Below are positions 16,317-24,451 of a stretch of 56,494 nucleotides of DNA, piece by piece; position 1 is the stretch's first letter; the number at the start of each line of letters is the position of its first letter. This DNA comes from Halanaerobiaceae bacterium ANBcell28 (GTDB lineage Bacteria; Bacillota; Halanaerobiia; Halanaerobiales; DTU029): positions 1 through 56,494 of the forward strand of contig JBBJJH010000022.1 of NCBI GenBank assembly GCA_037623315.1, written 5' to 3'. The notes under the pieces are model-generated. The model had not been told where the DNA came from. It was given only the letters and a program-made list of their open reading frames with translations, and searched no databases. The position numbers and the translations under genes are program-made.

Positions 16317-17828
16317 TTACTCATTAGCCAGTGGCTTCATTGCAGTCTCAAACTCTTTCACTACCTCTTCTGTTGGCCCCTCACCAAAATTACTAATTAA
16401 ATAAATAGCAAGACTGGAAAGAATAAAAGCAGGTATAATCTCATATAAACCAGTAAAGGCAAAAAGATTATTCCAGAGAATAACTACCACACCACCAGTA
16501 ATTATACCAGTAAGAACAGCATTACGACTAGTTTTCTTCCAGAACAAGGAGAACAATATAGCTGGACCAAAAGATGCACCTAAGCCAGCCCAGGCATACG
16601 AAACTATATCAAGGATAGTCCCCCCTGACAAAGCAAAAAATAGAGCAATCAAGGTAATCAAAGCAACAGTGCCTCTACTAATCCATAATAACTCCTTTTC
16701 ACTAGCCTCTGGTCTGAAAAGTGCCTTATAAAAATCCTCTGCTAAAGCACTAGAAGAAACTAAAAGCTGAGAATCAATAGTACTCATAATAGCAGCTAAA
16801 ATAGCAGCCAGGAATATACCAGCTATCCAGGGATTAAAAAGATGTTGAAGCATATCCATAAATACCATCTCCTGATTAGCTAAAGGTTCAGGCAAAACAA
16901 CTATACCCATAATACCAACTAAAGCAGCACCTATAAGACTTAATACAACCCAAGTCACACCAACAAATTGAGATATAGGCAAGTCTTTAGCTGACTTAAT
17001 ACCCATAAATCTTACAAGAATGTGAGGCATACCAAAGTATCCTAAACCCCATCCCAATAATGAAATAAGACCTATAATAGTGATACCTTCACTAGCAGAA
17101 GCGCCAGAAGTCCACATTACCCTCTCAGCTAAATTGTATTCTACTAATCTTCCTGCATGTAATAAATCAGGATTAATCTCAGCAACTTTTTGCCATACTT
17201 GTCCCAAGCCACCTAAATTACTTATAACTACCAAGGGAACTACTATTAAAGCGAGCAACATTAAAGAACCCTGTACAAAATCTGACCAACTAACAGCTTT
17301 AAAGCCACCAAGAAAAGTATAAACTCCTATAATCAGCACAGATAAAACCAAGGCAAATTCATAATTAATTCCAAGAACACTTTCAAAAAGCAAACCACCA
17401 GAAACAAGGCCAGCAGAAACATAAATTGTAAAAAATACTAAAACAGTTGCAGAAGAAACAACCCTTAAAGCCCTTGTATTATCTTTAAAGCGATTCTCAA
17501 AAAAATCAGCAATAGTAATTGCTTCTACTACTTCTGTGTACCTTCTTAATCTCTTAGCAGTAAATTGCCAGTTCAGATATGTACCAATTGCTAAACCAAT
17601 AGCTATCCACATAGCATTGAAACCACCCATATAAATGGCCCCTGGAAAACCCATTAGCAGCCAGCCACTCATATCACTAGCTTGTGCACTAAGTGCAGTA
17701 ACATATGGATTTAACGTTCTTCCACCCAAAAAATAATCCTCTATAGATTTATTTTTACGATAATAATAGTAACCTATTCCTAGCATCCCTATAATATAAA
17801 TCGAAAACGTAATTAATTCCGGACTCAC
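16317..17828 (-). CDS. putP: Sodium:solute symporter, PutP-like (Na+/proline)
   Basis: 503-residue inner-membrane protein with about 13 membrane helices, full length for the SSS family. The N-terminus DYFLGGRTLNPYVTALSAQASDMSGWLLMG is closely PutP-like, and the Na+-site region SSALAEDFYKA is present. It should import proline (or a related compatible solute) with Na+, useful under salt stress. The start is GTG at 17828 with AAGGAGTG eight bases before. The GTG shares one base with the stop of the 36-residue accessory peptide gene, so they are co-translated. Substrate specificity is inferred from similarity. Confidence 0.9.
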   Translation of the reverse strand: MSPELITFSIYIIGMLGIGYYYYRKNKSIEDYFLGGRTLNPYVTALSAQASDMSGWLLMGFPGAIYMGGFNAMWIAIGLAIGTYLNWQFTAKRLRRYTEVVEAITIADFFENRFKDNTRALRVVSSATVLVFFTIYVSAGLVSGGLLFESVLGINYEFALVLSVLIIGVYTFLGGFKAVSWSDFVQGSLMLLALIVVPLVVISNLGGLGQVWQKVAEINPDLLHAGRLVEYNLAERVMWTSGASASEGITIIGLISLLGWGLGYFGMPHILVRFMGIKSAKDLPISQFVGVTWVVLSLIGAALVGIMGIVVLPEPLANQEMVFMDMLQHLFNPWIAGIFLAAILAAIMSTIDSQLLVSSSALAEDFYKALFRPEASEKELLWISRGTVALITLIALFFALSGGTILDIVSYAWAGLGASFGPAILFSLFWKKTSRNAVLTGIITGGVVVILWNNLFAFTGLYEIIPAFILSSLAIYLISNFGEGPTEEVVKEFETAMKPLANE

Positions 17829-17938
17829 TACTCTTCACTCCTTTTTTCCTTAATCATCCTGTGTAATGATAATAAAACAATAAGTAAATTTGGCGCAAGC
17901 AGCCAAAACCATGTAAAAGCAGGTAAACTATACTCCAT
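17828..17938 (-). CDS. Symporter small accessory protein (36 aa)
   Basis: A short frame reads MEYSLPAFTWFWLLAPNLLI, continues with VLLSLHRMIKEKRSEE, and ends in TAG that overlaps the symporter GTG by one base. It predicts one membrane helix with a basic cytoplasmic tail. GGTGG lies 8 bases before the ATG. Tiny one-helix proteins of this type sit directly before SSS symporters in many Firmicutes and are annotated as symporter small accessory protein. The role is presumably assembly or regulation of the transporter. Confidence 0.8.
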   Translation of the reverse strand: MEYSLPAFTWFWLLAPNLLIVLLSLHRMIKEKRSEE

Positions 17939-17953
17939 ACTCTCATCCACCGC

Positions 17954-18010
17954 CAACTTAATGTATAAGCCTGTCTTTAAATACAAGCTCATTATGCCAT
18001 TTATAAGTTG
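17954..18010 (-). promoter_or_regulatory. Structured leader upstream of the symporter operon
   Basis: On the minus-strand RNA CAACUUA (18010-18004) pairs with UAAGUUG (17960-17954). Within it, UAAUGAGCUUGU (17994-17983) pairs with ACAGGCUUAUA (17974-17964) using G-U wobbles that only work in the minus-strand transcript. The structure ends 16 bases before the accessory-peptide ATG. No known aptamer class was recognised. Confidence 0.45.
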
Positions 18011-18067
18011 ACAGTTCTCACCTTCCTTTCATAAATTCCTTATTGGTTTAATGACAAAAACCATATT

Positions 18068-18095
18068 AATATAATATTCTAGGCATACATGGCAA
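18068..18095 (-). promoter_or_regulatory. Putative symporter operon promoter
   Basis: On the minus strand TTGCCA (18095-18090) is 16 bases from TATATT (18073-18068). This gives a leader of about 125 bases that includes the hairpin element. Confidence 0.45.
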
Positions 18096-18137
18096 AATCC
18101 TGCATAAAATTTATATTTATTCAATAATATTTCATCC

Positions 18138-19148
18138 TTATACCTTTTTAGCAAAAAAATTCATAGTATCTTCTTCGCCTTTTTTCATAATCCCCTCTAT
18201 CCCCTTGGCATCACAGAATCCTTTTAAACCTGGGGGATCCAATACCTTATCAGGAGCAATCTCGTGTATTCTAATATACTTCTTTTTATCTTTAAATCTT
18301 AAATCAAACAATTCTCTAATTTCCTTTAAAAATGACTTTGGCAAAGAGTATTGGTACTTATTAATTAAGTTAATTAGTCCATTAATTTTCTTTACATCCT
18401 CTAAGTCACCATACATTAATTGATTAGAAGCCAATTCTATGAATTCTTCTATAAGCTCTATAGCAGAAAGATATTCTTTATCTCCTTCTGAAATTTCCCC
18501 TTCTATAATAGATAAAGGTTGCAAAAAAACAACATAAACATCTTTACTTCCCCACAATATTGCTTCCTTTAACGGGGCATTTGAAAGTGCACCTCCATCA
18601 ATATAGAAATCATTATTTATCTTAACAGCAGGAAACGCAACTGGATAAGACATAGAAGCTAATAAAGCATCAATAACCGGAGCAGTAGAATTAAAATCAA
18701 AATACTTTAATTTTTTTTTATTCAAATTAGTTCCAGTCAAACTCAATTGGCATTTAGTATAATCAGAAAAACTACGGCAATCAGGAATATACTGATTAAG
18801 TATTTTTCTTAAAACTACATTAGTATATATAGAAGGAATTCTAACAGGAGTTAGAATATTTTTTATAAATCCCCACCAATTAAAAGTTAAGATATTATTC
18901 AATCCCAACCAAAATCCTCTTAATCTTTGGTAAATTTCTTTATTATTCATTCCCTGCAATATAAATTCTGCTAATAAAGCACCATTCATAGCGCCTATAG
19001 AACTACCAACTATTAAATCAAAACATATATCATTCTCAAGAAAACTCTTAATAGCCCCAACCTGATAGGCTCCTTTAGCCCCTCCCCCTGATAGAACTAA
19101 GGAAGTTCTAATATTTGCATGTTCACTAGCAAACTTGCGAAATTTCAT
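18138..19148 (-). CDS. Patatin-like phospholipase (RssA-type)
   Basis: 336-residue cytoplasmic acyl hydrolase. The oxyanion-hole motif SGGGAKGAYQVG, the nucleophile elbow GSSIG (GxSxG) and the DGG of the Ser-Asp dyad (FYIDGGALSNAPL) are all intact. The C-terminal 130 residues are less conserved. Family members cleave phospholipid or lipid acyl esters. GGGGGGG lies 7 bases before ATG. Monocistronic, with the Nudix gene upstream on the same strand, separated by a terminator. Confidence 0.92.
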   Translation of the reverse strand: MKFRKFASEHANIRTSLVLSGGGAKGAYQVGAIKSFLENDICFDLIVGSSIGAMNGALLAEFILQGMNNKEIYQRLRGFWLGLNNILTFNWWGFIKNILTPVRIPSIYTNVVLRKILNQYIPDCRSFSDYTKCQLSLTGTNLNKKKLKYFDFNSTAPVIDALLASMSYPVAFPAVKINNDFYIDGGALSNAPLKEAILWGSKDVYVVFLQPLSIIEGEISEGDKEYLSAIELIEEFIELASNQLMYGDLEDVKKINGLINLINKYQYSLPKSFLKEIRELFDLRFKDKKKYIRIHEIAPDKVLDPPGLKGFCDAKGIEGIMKKGEEDTMNFFAKKV

Positions 19149-19220
19149 TTATATCCCCCCCTTAAAAAATCCCTTATTTAATTATACTTATATCTTTCTT
19201 CTATAATTCCATTTAAAAAA

Positions 19221-19251
19221 ACATCCAGCACTATACTACTCTACTGGATGT
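19221..19251 (-). terminator. Intrinsic terminator after the Nudix gene
   Basis: ACATCCAG and CTGGATGT form an 8-bp stem, followed on the minus strand by six or more T. Confidence 0.8.
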
Positions 19252-19320
19252 TATTACTTACATTATAATATATGTTAGAAACTTTGGAAGGGTTTATTAT
19301 CTTATTTAATTTTTTAAACA

Positions 19321-19824
19321 TCAATCACCTTGTATAATACTAATAGCCTTTCGAAAAGCTTTATTAAAACAAGAGAAATTCAAGTCTTCAACTTTATCTA
19401 AACTTATAAATTTTACGTCAGCAGCATCATCAGAAGCCAAAGGTTCTCCCTTTAAATTCTCTACTAAATAAATAACTATCATTACAGGACCATAAATATT
19501 AGCTTCTTCACTATAGACTCCTAATAACTGCTTTATATCTCCTGTCATAGCTGTTTCTTCTTTCAACTCTCTTAAACATGCTTCTTCAGATGATTCACCG
19601 CAATCAATAAAACCAGAAGGTAAAGACCACAGACCTTTTCCTGGCTCAACACCTCTTTTTATAGTTAAAAGTTTCTTATCCTTAAACGCTACAATAGCAA
19701 CTGCAGGTTTCGGATTAATATAATGAACGAAATTACAATGTGTACAATGTTTTCTTAAATGTCCCTCTATATAATTCTCTTTCAGATCTTTAGCACAAAC
19801 AGGACAATAATTATACTCAAACAT
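19321..19824 (-). CDS. Nudix hydrolase with N-terminal zinc ribbon (NudC-like)
   Basis: 167 residues. An N-terminal four-cysteine ribbon (CPVCA...CTHCN, residues 7-33) is followed by the Nudix fold with a complete box, GFIDCGESSEEACLRELKEE. The ribbon-plus-Nudix layout is that of NADH pyrophosphatase-like and ADP-ribose pyrophosphatase-like enzymes, but the protein is shorter than NudC and lacks its N-terminal domain. It likely hydrolyses a nucleoside diphosphate derivative; the exact substrate is open. GAGGAG is 7 bases before the ATG. Confidence 0.9.
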   Translation of the reverse strand: MFEYNYCPVCAKDLKENYIEGHLRKHCTHCNFVHYINPKPAVAIVAFKDKKLLTIKRGVEPGKGLWSLPSGFIDCGESSEEACLRELKEETAMTGDIKQLLGVYSEEANIYGPVMIVIYLVENLKGEPLASDDAADVKFISLDKVEDLNFSCFNKAFRKAISIIQGD

Positions 19825-20034
19825 TTATTTCACTCCTCTAAAACAGGATTATATTCTCAAAAACTATCTAATAGAATAATTCGACATAAACACCTAGCAT
19901 TCCTGCTTTTAAGGTTTATAAGATCTGAAAAGAATTATATAAAATAAACATAAGGTTTATTCAAAGTATCATTTCATAAATACATATAATAATTAGAGAA
20001 GAAAAAAATAACTACATTATATGTAGTATAAAAA
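19825..20034. other. Intergenic region upstream of Nudix gene
   Basis: Very AT-rich, with no credible frame. It holds the Nudix ribosome-binding site and presumably its promoter. Nothing else was seen before the galM terminator. Confidence 0.4.
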
Positions 20035-20076
20035 GAGAACTAATTAGCCTAAATAAATCATAGCCAAGTAGTTCTC
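20035..20076 (-). terminator. Intrinsic terminator of galM
   Basis: GAGAACTA (20035-20042) pairs with TAGTTCTC (20069-20076), with a 26-base loop that can form further pairs. The minus strand continues with TTTTTATAC. Confidence 0.65.
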
Positions 20077-20137
20077 TCATATAAAATGATTATAATTAGA
20101 TATCTTAATACATCAGATATTTTAAATCCTATTACCT

Positions 20138-21208
20138 TTATTTATTTTCTTTATTAGAAAACTTGTATATTGTAGTAGTATCATAAAGTTCTCCAGCTTC
20201 CAATACTACAGATGGAAAATGACTATGATTAATAGAATCAGGGAAATGCTGTGTTTCCAGGCAAAGTCCATAATTCTTAGTATATACTTTATTATCCTTA
20301 CCCTTTATTTCTCCAAGACTATTTCCAGTATATAATTGGATACCTGGCTGATCAGTATAAACCTCCATCATTATACTAGTACTCTCTTCAAAAACGCTGG
20401 CTGCTAAAGATACATCTCCATTAGCATTTAAAACGAAGTTGTGATCATAACCTCCTCCATAAAGCAAAGGTTTAAAATCACTATCTATTTCTTCACCAAT
20501 TTTTTTGGACTCGCGAAAATCTAAAGGAGTATCTGCTACAGGCAAAATAGCACCAGTAGGAATTAATTCTTCATCAGTAGCAGTATACAAAGTAGAATTT
20601 AACTGCACGTCATGATTTAGAACATTATCTTCCATTCCATTTAAGTTAAAGTAAGAATGATTAGTAAGATTAATAATGGTATCTTCATCTGATATAGCCT
20701 GATAATTAATAATAATTTCATTATCATTAGTAAGAGTATAAATCACCTTTATATCCAGGTTAGCAGGGTAAGCCTCTTCACCATCTCTACTCAAATGACT
20801 TAAAATTAATGAAGTATCAACTCCACTTTTAATTGCCTTAGCACCCCAAACATAACTATCGAAGCCTTTAGCTCCACCATGCAAATGATTTTTCCCATCA
20901 TTAGCAAGCAAATGATACTCTTGATTATTTAGCTTAAACCTAGCATTAGCTATTCGATTACCAAAACGACCAATGATTGCTCCAAAGTAAGGATGCTCAT
21001 CAAGATATTCCTCTAAAGTATCAAAACCTAAGACCACGTCAATAAGCTCTTTTTCATTATTAGGAACTTTAATTGACCTTATAATACCTCCATAATTAGT
21101 AATAGAAACCTCCATACCATTATCATTTTTCATAGTATAAAGATAGATAGAGTCTCCATCAAGTTCTCCCCAATATTCAACTGTAATATTATCCTTTTTG
21201 TTAAGCAT
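20138..21208 (-). CDS. galM: Aldose 1-epimerase (mutarotase)
   Basis: 356-residue enzyme of normal GalM length. It interconverts alpha and beta anomers of hexoses such as galactose and glucose. Recognisable motifs are NHLHGGAKGFDSYVWGA, the catalytic-base region NLTNHSYFNLNG with the conserved histidine, and the C-terminal LCLETQHFPDSINHSHFPS with the catalytic Glu. AAGGAGGAAG precedes the ATG. It is a single gene; no other galactose genes are nearby. Confidence 0.95.
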   Translation of the reverse strand: MLNKKDNITVEYWGELDGDSIYLYTMKNDNGMEVSITNYGGIIRSIKVPNNEKELIDVVLGFDTLEEYLDEHPYFGAIIGRFGNRIANARFKLNNQEYHLLANDGKNHLHGGAKGFDSYVWGAKAIKSGVDTSLILSHLSRDGEEAYPANLDIKVIYTLTNDNEIIINYQAISDEDTIINLTNHSYFNLNGMEDNVLNHDVQLNSTLYTATDEELIPTGAILPVADTPLDFRESKKIGEEIDSDFKPLLYGGGYDHNFVLNANGDVSLAASVFEESTSIMMEVYTDQPGIQLYTGNSLGEIKGKDNKVYTKNYGLCLETQHFPDSINHSHFPSVVLEAGELYDTTTIYKFSNKENK

Positions 21209-21596
21209 CTCAATCTTCCTCCTTATGTAGTAAATAGTATTTCCTGTTTAATTCTTATAAATGTAATAATTCTTCAATCATAATTTATTTCCTTCTTTTA
21301 TTTATTATTCCTTTTAGAACAATTGGATCTATTTTTATTCCTTAAGAACTAAATTTTAAAAAACTGTATAAAGACTAGTCTATCATAGCCTCGCAGGACT
21401 TATTAACCATAAAAAAATCGAATTAATTTAAGTTAATTAGCAAAAAACTCGTTTTTTGTACTTTATTGGAAAAATTTTTTTTATTTTTTATGAAGGAATT
21501 TGTCGACCAATAGAGAATAAATAATAATATCACGAGAAAAAATAAAAATTTAATTTTTTATGATACTTGTGTACTTAATTACTTTGTCAAAATTCT
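21209..21596. other. Divergent intergenic region galM / SLH porin
   Basis: No gene is seen. It carries the upstream signals of galM (minus) and of the SLH protein (plus). A plausible plus-strand promoter is TTGTCG (21500-21505), 17 bases, AATAAT (21523-21528), which would give a leader near 290 bases. Long A and T tracts (21410-21495) upstream of it may act as an UP-element. Confidence 0.4.
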
Positions 21597-21663
21597 TATC
21601 ATCTAGGACTAAACTGTGATGGAATGGAGGTGCCCCCAAAATCACGAGACCGAAAAGATGATA
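21597..21663 (+). promoter_or_regulatory. Folded leader element of the SLH protein mRNA
   Basis: TATCATCT (21597-21604) pairs with AGATGATA (21656-21663). Within it GTGAT (21616-21620) pairs with ATCAC (21641-21645), closing a G/C-rich loop (GGAGGTGCCCCC). Two AATGAG...CTCATT hairpins follow before the start codon. Long stable leaders are common on surface-layer mRNAs; a regulatory role is inferred. Confidence 0.45.
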
Positions 21664-21825
21664 GGGTTCTATAATAAAAGTTCATTGAAAACTGAAAATG
21701 GGAGAATTGAAATGAGGAAACAAGGAGACTCATTAACATGAATCCCTTTGAAAGTTGGAAATGAGCTAAAAAAGAATTAAAAAAACAAAAACTCATTTAA
21801 AAACAATCAAGGGGGAAATATTATT

Positions 21826-24192
21826 ATGAAGAAAATTGTAATTGCTTTATTATTAGTATTAACATTAACTGTAACAACTTTTGCAGGATCTATGACAGAT
21901 GTGCCTAGTAACCATTGGGCTTATGATGCTGTAAATACTTTAGTAGCTGCTGGGCTTATCACAGGATACCCAGATGGAACTTTCCAAGGACAAAATGAAT
22001 TAAGTCGTTATGAAATTTCTGTTATAGTAGCTCGTTTACTAGACAATATCGAAGCTGAACGTGAAGCTATGTTAGCAGAAGTTGGTTTCAATATTCGTAG
22101 AGCTATTCATGAATCAGACAGAGGTCTTAGCGACGCTCAAGGTGAGCAAGTATTAGCTATCGTTGAAGAACTTATGGCAGCTAACTTACCAGAAGTTCCA
22201 GAAGCTGAAGTAGATCGCGAAGACGTACTTGAAGTTCTTGCTGCAATCGAAGATCTTTCTGTTGAATTCGAAAACGAATTAAAATCTCAAGGTATCGCTG
22301 TTTCAGTATTAGTTGAAGAAATTAGAAGCTTAGACGACAGAGTTGCTGCTTTAGAAGCAGTAGAACAAGCTACTGTTAGCTTTAGTGGTACTTGGGGTGT
22401 AGAATATGAACAATTTGATGCTATAGGTGCAACTCCTTATGCAGATCCTTATGATCGTGGATACAATGATGATAATGAAGATCCTGATTTAATTGAAGGT
22501 GAAGATAAACTTGAGCAAAAAATCGACTTAAACATGGCTGTTAATAACGGTCCATTAGCACTTGATGTTAATCTTGGTGCTTCTACAAACGATTTCGCTA
22601 CAAGAGATGACAACTTTGATGGAGAAATCTTTAACCTAGATAGCTTTACTGCTATAGTTACTGGCGATGACTTTGTTGGTACTTTTGCAAACGATCAAGC
22701 ACCTGGACTAAAATCATATTTGTTACATGATAGCACAAATGACGATGATGATTATAACTATCCTGTTAATGGTGTAATTGTTGATGCTGCTGGTAACACT
22801 TATGCACTTGTTCATGATGGCGATAACTATATCTTAGCTGGTAACGGACAATTTGTTCTATTAGGTCAAGATATCAATGTTGCTTTTGGTACAGAAAACT
22901 TCTCTGACACAAGAATTCTTGCTTTTGATACTGCTTTAGAAGTATTTGGTTTTGATGTAGATACAGAATTAGCATTAAATGAAAATAATTTTGACAACAA
23001 ATACTTCACTGTAGGAGCTAATGGTGAAATCGCTACTATAGAATTAGATTTGAATTATGCTAATATCGATGGACTACAAGCTATTGCTGGTGACAATCCT
23101 GATACTCTTATCGGTTTTGATCTTACTGGTAAAACTTCTGTTCTTTTCGCTAACTTAGAAGCTTCTTATGAAGCATACGAAGGTGAAGCTTGGGATTATT
23201 ACGAAATAGAAGCTATTGGTTCTGCTGACTCTGTTATGGAATTAAAAGCTGACATGGCTGAAGAATTCATAGGATTCGATGTGAGTGCTGATTATGCATA
23301 CCGCACATTTGCTGGTTTTGCTGAAGAAGCAAATCGTACAGAGTGGAATGTAAAAGCAGAAAACGAATTTGGTAGATTAGGTTTTGAAGCTAACTTAAAC
23401 AACGTTACAGAAACTGCTCTATACGGCGATGTTATGTTAGCTACAGATTTAGATGATGATGATGACTATGAAGGTGCTGAAGAATTCTTTAACAAATCAG
23501 TTAAATTATCATTACCTGTTACTGACAATTTAGCTACTAGCTCATTATTTGAGTTTGATAATGAAAACGAATTAACAAGTACTTTTGAAGCTAACTACGA
23601 AGCTAGTAGATTAGCTGCTAACGCTAAAGTAAATATGCCTGGTTTCGGATTCGGAGAAGCTAATCATGAGCACAACGCTGAATTTACTTTCAATGATGCT
23701 CTAAAAGCAGGTGCTGAAACTGAAAAAGAAAACGAAGGCGAATGGGAAAGCAAACTTTATGCTAACTTTGAGCAAGGTATCTTAACTGCTGACCTAACTA
23801 AGTATATGAACCAAGAAGACGATGCTTTAGTTGCTGAAGGTACTGTAAGACCTAATAGCGTTAACTTATTTGATGTAACTTTCAGTCCTTATGCTGAAGC
23901 TGGTTACAGAATGGCAAGTGAAAATGCTATGAACTATGCTGTTGGTGTAGACTTTGAAAAAGCTCTTAACGACTATGCTACATTGACTGGTAACTATGAG
24001 CATGCTGATAAAAATTATGGTGTAGATCTTGCAGGTGTTAGAATCATGACTGGTCTTGGTGTAAACTATCAAATCACTGCAGACCTTGATGCTAGCTTAA
24101 ACTATGAAGGTTTAAGATTTACTGATGCTGAAAATGGTGATGATAACTACCGTGTAAGAAAAGCTACTGCTGGTTTAGATTTAGCATTCTAA
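21826..24192 (+). CDS. SLH-domain outer-membrane beta-barrel protein (OmpM-like porin)
   Basis: 788 residues. A signal peptide (KKIVIALLLVLTLTVTTFA) precedes one SLH domain (about 20-70: DVPSNHWAYDAVNTLVAAGLITGYPDGTF), which should bind the cell wall. A helical coiled-coil stalk follows (about 80-185), then about 600 acidic, Gly/Asn-rich residues of alternating beta-strand pattern ending in AGLDLAF, whose C-terminal Phe is the classic outer-membrane barrel signal. This is the architecture of OmpM-type proteins that tether the outer membrane in diderm Firmicutes. Codon use is visibly more biased than in its neighbours (GAA, GCT, GTT) and GGGGG precedes the start, which fits a highly expressed envelope protein. 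Confidence 0.93.
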   Translation: MKKIVIALLLVLTLTVTTFAGSMTDVPSNHWAYDAVNTLVAAGLITGYPDGTFQGQNELSRYEISVIVARLLDNIEAEREAMLAEVGFNIRRAIHESDRGLSDAQGEQVLAIVEELMAANLPEVPEAEVDREDVLEVLAAIEDLSVEFENELKSQGIAVSVLVEEIRSLDDRVAALEAVEQATVSFSGTWGVEYEQFDAIGATPYADPYDRGYNDDNEDPDLIEGEDKLEQKIDLNMAVNNGPLALDVNLGASTNDFATRDDNFDGEIFNLDSFTAIVTGDDFVGTFANDQAPGLKSYLLHDSTNDDDDYNYPVNGVIVDAAGNTYALVHDGDNYILAGNGQFVLLGQDINVAFGTENFSDTRILAFDTALEVFGFDVDTELALNENNFDNKYFTVGANGEIATIELDLNYANIDGLQAIAGDNPDTLIGFDLTGKTSVLFANLEASYEAYEGEAWDYYEIEAIGSADSVMELKADMAEEFIGFDVSADYAYRTFAGFAEEANRTEWNVKAENEFGRLGFEANLNNVTETALYGDVMLATDLDDDDDYEGAEEFFNKSVKLSLPVTDNLATSSLFEFDNENELTSTFEANYEASRLAANAKVNMPGFGFGEANHEHNAEFTFNDALKAGAETEKENEGEWESKLYANFEQGILTADLTKYMNQEDDALVAEGTVRPNSVNLFDVTFSPYAEAGYRMASENAMNYAVGVDFEKALNDYATLTGNYEHADKNYGVDLAGVRIMTGLGVNYQITADLDASLNYEGLRFTDAENGDDNYRVRKATAGLDLAF

Positions 24193-24230
24193 GTTAAACT
24201 CTAACTTAGTAAAACTAAAAAGAATTATTT

Positions 24231-24262
24231 ATACCCCTGTGGGATTTATCCCACAGGGGTAT
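24231..24262 (+). terminator. Terminator of the SLH porin gene
   Basis: ATACCCCTGTGGG and CCCACAGGGGTAT form a 13-bp perfect stem with a six-base loop, followed by ATTTTTAT. Confidence 0.93.
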
Positions 24263-24300
24263 TTTTATACCTACAAATTCTCACTATAAAAACATAGCAA

Positions 24301-24348
24301 AAAAACCTCCGTAGAAAAGCTAATCTTAGCTCTTCTACGGAGGTTTTT
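24301..24348 (-). terminator. Terminator of the hydrogenase operon
   Basis: AAAAACCTCCGTAGAA and TTCTACGGAGGTTTTT form a 16-bp stem whose loop folds again (AGCTAA/TTAGCT). The minus strand runs into seven T, so it ends hydA. It can also stop plus-strand transcription. Confidence 0.9.
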
Positions 24349-24451
24349 AATCAATCTTAATTTATTGTCTTTGTCGCTTTATTGTATATATTCTCTAAGC
24401 TTTAATCTATCTATCACATTAATAATTTAAAGCTATCTACTTTTTAATTAC

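Noticed and set aside
21599-21796. Minus-strand frame of 65 residues in front of the SLH gene
   Set aside because: Low-complexity Phe/Ser product, opposite to the structured leader; no start signals.
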